Shown here: positions 22,144 to 24,705 of the stretch, piece by piece
Position numbering within the stretch: position 1 is the stretch's first letter
How the letters are laid out: every line of letters starts with the position of its first letter
IMG/VR virus record: IMGVR_UViG_3300024344_000123
Location: 1 to 24,705 of that record
DNA from: a virus
DNA length: 24,705 bases
Strand: one strand, 5' to 3'
Made by a program: the position numbers and the translations under genes
The notes under the pieces: generated by a model
What the model saw: the letters and a program-made list of their open reading frames with translations, nothing else
What the model was told of the DNA's origin: nothing
The model's database searches: none

Positions 22144-23692
22144 AGCGCACCTGACCAGCAACAGCTTCTTGTGCGCCCAAAAATCGCGAAAGTGAGCGAG
22201 ACTGAATAAAGGGTTGTTCCATTGGATCTTCGTCCCTTCTCATGGTCTTTGTCCCAGACTTCAGGCGACTAAGAGAGGGTGATTTGCCGCCCAAAACCCC
22301 AGACGCAATAGCAATCCCCCCCGCATCTGGATCTTCCACCGCAGTCAGCACATCATCAGTAGACTTGACTCCTTTTAGGAATTTCGTGAGGCCGCGACCC
22401 GCAACAGTCGGCACAAGGTGAGATGCCGCTATTGCGGCATTCATAGGCGTAGGTACCATTGCGGCCTTTACAATATCAGGAGCGCCCTTGACGGCCCTGC
22501 CCCCGGGGACAAGATCAGAAGCAAATTCCCCCATCGCATATTGCAATCGCTTTGCATCTCCTTGGCTCATCTGGCCTGGGCCTGTGTACTTTGAACTTGC
22601 GCTAATAGCAGAGGGAAACGTGGCTTTGCGGTATTCAGATCTGCGAATTCGCTCTAACTCATCAAGCTTCTTTTGCTCTTCTGTGCGCTTGTCATCAGCG
22701 ACATTCGTTGACTCTCGTTTTGAGCCCTCAAGCTTCATCAGATTACCCAAGAGCCTTTCCTTATTGCTACCCGAAAGAACAAGAGATCCTCGATTTCCGA
22801 CACCGTTTTCTGACACGCTTATTTTGTGCGTCGAATAACTAACAGGGTCATCGGAAGCCAAGTCCTCACTGCCAGCAACGTAAAGATCTTCGCCCCTCAA
22901 ACGCGCTTCAACCGATCTCGCAATAGAGTTCTCGCTCCCAGTTTTCTTGTTTTTCTGTCTAGAGGTCTGCTTTTTAGGAGAGCTATTTTGCGCTGGCTCA
23001 ACGGAAAGCTCTGGTTCACGCAGGGCTTCTAGAGGGCTTATAGCCGCCTGTGCGCGAGACATTCTTTTTCCAGAAGATGCGGGTTGTGGGTATTCCCCCT
23101 CATAAAAACCCCCGCCTGAAAGGACTTCAAGTTTTCTACGTCGAGGATCTTTGGGCACTTCTCCGGTGCCAGTTTTAAAATTTTCCAGCGCCCTATCCCT
23201 AGACCCCTTTCCTGTCGCTCCTACCAGCAACAGTTCCCTTGCTTTATCAGTTGTGCGGGTTGTCTTGTTGGTTAGCCTACCGCCGCTTATGCGCCTGTCT
23301 GAGGCAACCTGTGCGTCATGAGGGACTCTTGGGTCAAGCTCACCCTCACCCACCCACATCGCCGCTTCTTCTTCTTCAGTGAATGGTCGAGATTTTCCCA
23401 AAGAAAAACCCTCTATCTTAACAGGACTATCCTTTGAAGGCCCCCCCGTAAAACCCTTTGGCGCGTGTGGGTCACGGAACCTTTCACCCTTCGGGACGAT
23501 TCTGCCAGCAAGCTCTGAAGGTGGTAGGTTCTTGTAACCAAGCCCCTTGTCGAAGTCTATGTCACCACGCCGAAGTCTCCCCTCAAGTGCCGTAGTCGCA
23601 AACAGGCTACCCGGATTTCTAGCCATTGCCCTTCGCATGACATCGACCTGAGACTTCTCCTTCAACTCTGAAATGGGAAACTTTTTAGGCAT
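22142..23692 (-). CDS. Hypothetical low-complexity protein upstream of terminase, 516 aa
   Basis: This large protein matches no family I know. Residues 1 to about 380 are rich in Lys, Arg, Ser, Gly and Glu, with little hydrophobic content, and look mostly disordered. They include many basic patches such as SPKKQTSRQKNKK. A helical Ala/Val-rich stretch follows (about residues 395-450: FASDLVPGGRAVKGAPD, then ending near AAIAASHLVPTVAGRGLTKFL) and could be an amphipathic or weakly hydrophobic region. GGAGC precedes the ATG. It sits directly before the terminase small subunit. That position would suit a DNA-binding packaging accessory or an ejected protein, but this is only inference from position and charge. 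Confidence 0.78.
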   Translation of the reverse strand: MPKKFPISELKEKSQVDVMRRAMARNPGSLFATTALEGRLRRGDIDFDKGLGYKNLPPSELAGRIVPKGERFRDPHAPKGFTGGPSKDSPVKIEGFSLGKSRPFTEEEEAAMWVGEGELDPRVPHDAQVASDRRISGGRLTNKTTRTTDKARELLLVGATGKGSRDRALENFKTGTGEVPKDPRRRKLEVLSGGGFYEGEYPQPASSGKRMSRAQAAISPLEALREPELSVEPAQNSSPKKQTSRQKNKKTGSENSIARSVEARLRGEDLYVAGSEDLASDDPVSYSTHKISVSENGVGNRGSLVLSGSNKERLLGNLMKLEGSKRESTNVADDKRTEEQKKLDELERIRRSEYRKATFPSAISASSKYTGPGQMSQGDAKRLQYAMGEFASDLVPGGRAVKGAPDIVKAAMVPTPMNAAIAASHLVPTVAGRGLTKFLKGVKSTDDVLTAVEDPDAGGIAIASGVLGGKSPSLSRLKSGTKTMRRDEDPMEQPFIQSRSLSRFLGAQEAVAGQVR

Positions 23693-23699
23693 AACGCTC

Positions 23700-23870
23700 C
23701 TATTGACTCTCTGGCTCTCTGTCGTTCCTTGGTCTTTTCTGTTTCACGGGCCTTGTGTCTCTGCGACGAATTTTCTCAAAAACATTCTGGGGAAGATCCA
23801 GATCGAAGTCTTCATCAATCTCCCAATCTGGAATCCTCCTTCGCGTACCACTCATAGGCTTGTTAGACAT
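23700..23870 (-). CDS. Small charged protein, 56 aa
   Basis: I translated this from the sequence. ATG at 23870 opens a 56-codon frame ending in TAG at 23700-23702. It is preceded by GGAG (in GTAGGAGAGA) at good spacing. The product begins MSNKPMSGTRRRIPDWEIDE, has an acidic middle (DEDFDLDLP) and ends in a basic tail rich in Arg and Lys, so it is likely partly disordered. It fills the gap between its neighbours: it overlaps the upstream stop by 8 bases, and its own stop lies within the ribosome-binding region of the next gene (TAGGAGCGTT before ATG). Function unknown. Confidence 0.68.
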   Translation of the reverse strand: MSNKPMSGTRRRIPDWEIDEDFDLDLPQNVFEKIRRRDTRPVKQKRPRNDREPESQ

Positions 23871-24069
23871 TCTCTCCTACCAAAGCAGATATCCACGCAT
23901 CTCTTTCAATAACAATGACTTGGTTGACCTTGGTTTCTTTGTTTAGAAATACATCTAATTCTTGGTCACACCAATCTTCCCATTGTATAGGATTTACAAC
24001 AATGACAGGGTCCGCAAAAGATTCTATGGCGTAGCGTGATAACTCAGCTACAGACTCGTATTCCATCAT
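23863..24069 (-). CDS. Hypothetical small acidic protein, ~68 aa
   Basis: Unrecognised acidic protein with no membrane helix or signal. The open frame extends to a GTG at 24078 (71 residues). I prefer the ATG pair at 24069/24066 because it is the stronger start codon, although no clear Shine-Dalgarno sequence decides between them. The start region overlaps the end of the 107-residue gene by about 25 bases. The 3' end overlaps the next small gene by 8 bases (ATGTCTAA), which suggests translational coupling. Confidence 0.55.
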   Translation of the reverse strand: MMEYESVAELSRYAIESFADPVIVVNPIQWEDWCDQELDVFLNKETKVNQVIVIERDAWISALVGENV

Positions 24070-24367
24070 AAGGACCACTAACTATCGGGACACCAGAAAA
24101 GCGCAACCCACCTACTTCGTCATGACCTGTTTCATCCGCAGATATTTGCGGGGAACTAAGCATATACCTAAAGGTCTTATACAGCATCGACCCCAGTTCT
24201 ATGCGAAGAGGTCGTTGGGCATTCACCGCTTCAAAGCCCTGCACAATCTCCCTGATCTCTGACATCAAATGAGACTCTACAGGAGTATTAAGCTCAGACA
24301 CTTTTACAAGTACATCTCCCCCCGCAACAGTCTTCTTTGGAGATTTTCTCTTTGTTTTTGTGGTCAT
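24044..24367 (-). CDS. Hypothetical protein with basic N-terminus, 107 aa
   Basis: Unrecognised protein. The first 12 residues are strongly basic (MTTKTKRKSPKK), which could contact nucleic acid, and a mixed helical region follows. There is no transmembrane segment and no motif I can name. A purine-rich GAAGAT lies just upstream of the ATG. It is separated from the upstream 86-residue gene by about 40 bases, and its 3' end overlaps the next gene in another frame. Confidence 0.65.
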   Translation of the reverse strand: MTTKTKRKSPKKTVAGGDVLVKVSELNTPVESHLMSEIREIVQGFEAVNAQRPLRIELGSMLYKTFRYMLSSPQISADETGHDEVGGLRFSGVPIVSGPYDGIRVCS

Positions 24368-24408
24368 CTATCTTCTTTAGTAACAAGAGTTTAAGCAGAA
24401 ACGCAACA

Positions 24409-24669
24409 TTAGGTATCCTCCTCAGGCTGTCCAATGTCTTCGGGTGGTAGTTCATCACAAGCCTCTTTTAGATAAAACAGAAGATTGCGTAATTGGTATG
24501 GTTTAAGAACCTTACTGCACCAATCGGAAATCTCGACAGGAATATTAGCTGTGTCATCGCTACACCCCAAAACACTGTAGCCATCTTGATCTACGGGAAT
24601 CTCGTCAATTGCGATAGTTCCTGTTGCTTCTGGATCACGAACCATAAAGGACAGATCCCATCTAGGCAT
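24409..24669 (-). CDS. Hypothetical protein, 86 aa
   Basis: I do not recognise this acidic 86-residue protein. It has no membrane segment or signal peptide. The C-terminal half holds a helical stretch (about residues 54-72, with YQLRNLLFYLKEACDEL) followed by an acidic tail. The ATG is preceded by GGAGAG at 24674-24679, so the start is well supported. It is the first gene of the visible operon and lies upstream of the packaging genes, where small accessory or regulatory phage proteins are common. No function can be given. Confidence 0.72.
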   Translation of the reverse strand: MPRWDLSFMVRDPEATGTIAIDEIPVDQDGYSVLGCSDDTANIPVEISDWCSKVLKPYQLRNLLFYLKEACDELPPEDIGQPEEDT

Positions 24670-24705
24670 TTTACTCTCCGGTTTTGTTAAGATTTTACCT
24701 CATCA

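Overview
The window is a segment of a double-stranded DNA tailed phage genome. It holds the packaging, head, tail and lysis genes. Every gene I can support lies on the minus strand, so the biological reading order runs from position 24705 down to 1. Genes are packed tightly, with stop/start overlaps (seven are TAATG) and strong Shine-Dalgarno sequences. The neck and tail proteins (a P22 gp4/T7 gp11-like adaptor, a P22 gp10-like nozzle, and no tape measure or sheath in view) suggest a podovirus. The repetitive fibre protein, the zinc-ribbon protein in the head module and the short basic protein between the terminase genes resemble what I recall from uncultured marine phages. That lineage and any host are inference. 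No integrase, repressor, tRNA or CRISPR array is visible.

Layout in transcription order. (1) 24669-23700: four small unknown genes. (2) 23692-19746: a 516-residue low-complexity protein of unknown role, terminase small subunit, a very basic short protein, terminase large subunit. (3) 19746-14218: portal, a 47-codon lysine-rich ORF, zinc-ribbon protein, probable scaffold, major capsid protein, and two beta-rich head proteins. (4) 14192-14079: an intergenic element with a perfect 12-bp hairpin beside a 16-bp long-range stem. (5) 14066-12194: three small beta-rich proteins and one unknown helical protein. (6) 12194-5541: adaptor, nozzle, a 1158-residue repetitive fibre, and a small partner. (7) 5517-3172: lysis region with a 3-TM GTA-type holin, other small membrane or coiled-coil proteins and an M15-type peptidase endolysin. 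(8) 3172-1: an 896-residue protein with two dockerin/EF-hand-like loops and the start of a helical Gln/Ala-rich protein that runs off the left edge.

The genes fit one virion programme: the terminase packages DNA through the portal into a scaffolded capsid, the adaptor and nozzle close the neck, the fibre binds the host, and the lysis cassette releases progeny. No stretch over 300 bases lacks a gene. The most unusual elements are the structured RNA after the head genes, the duplicated calcium-loop module, the domain insertions in the adaptor, two lysine-run microproteins that share a VDxxFS tail, and a paralogous pair of small coiled-coil proteins on either side of the holin genes.
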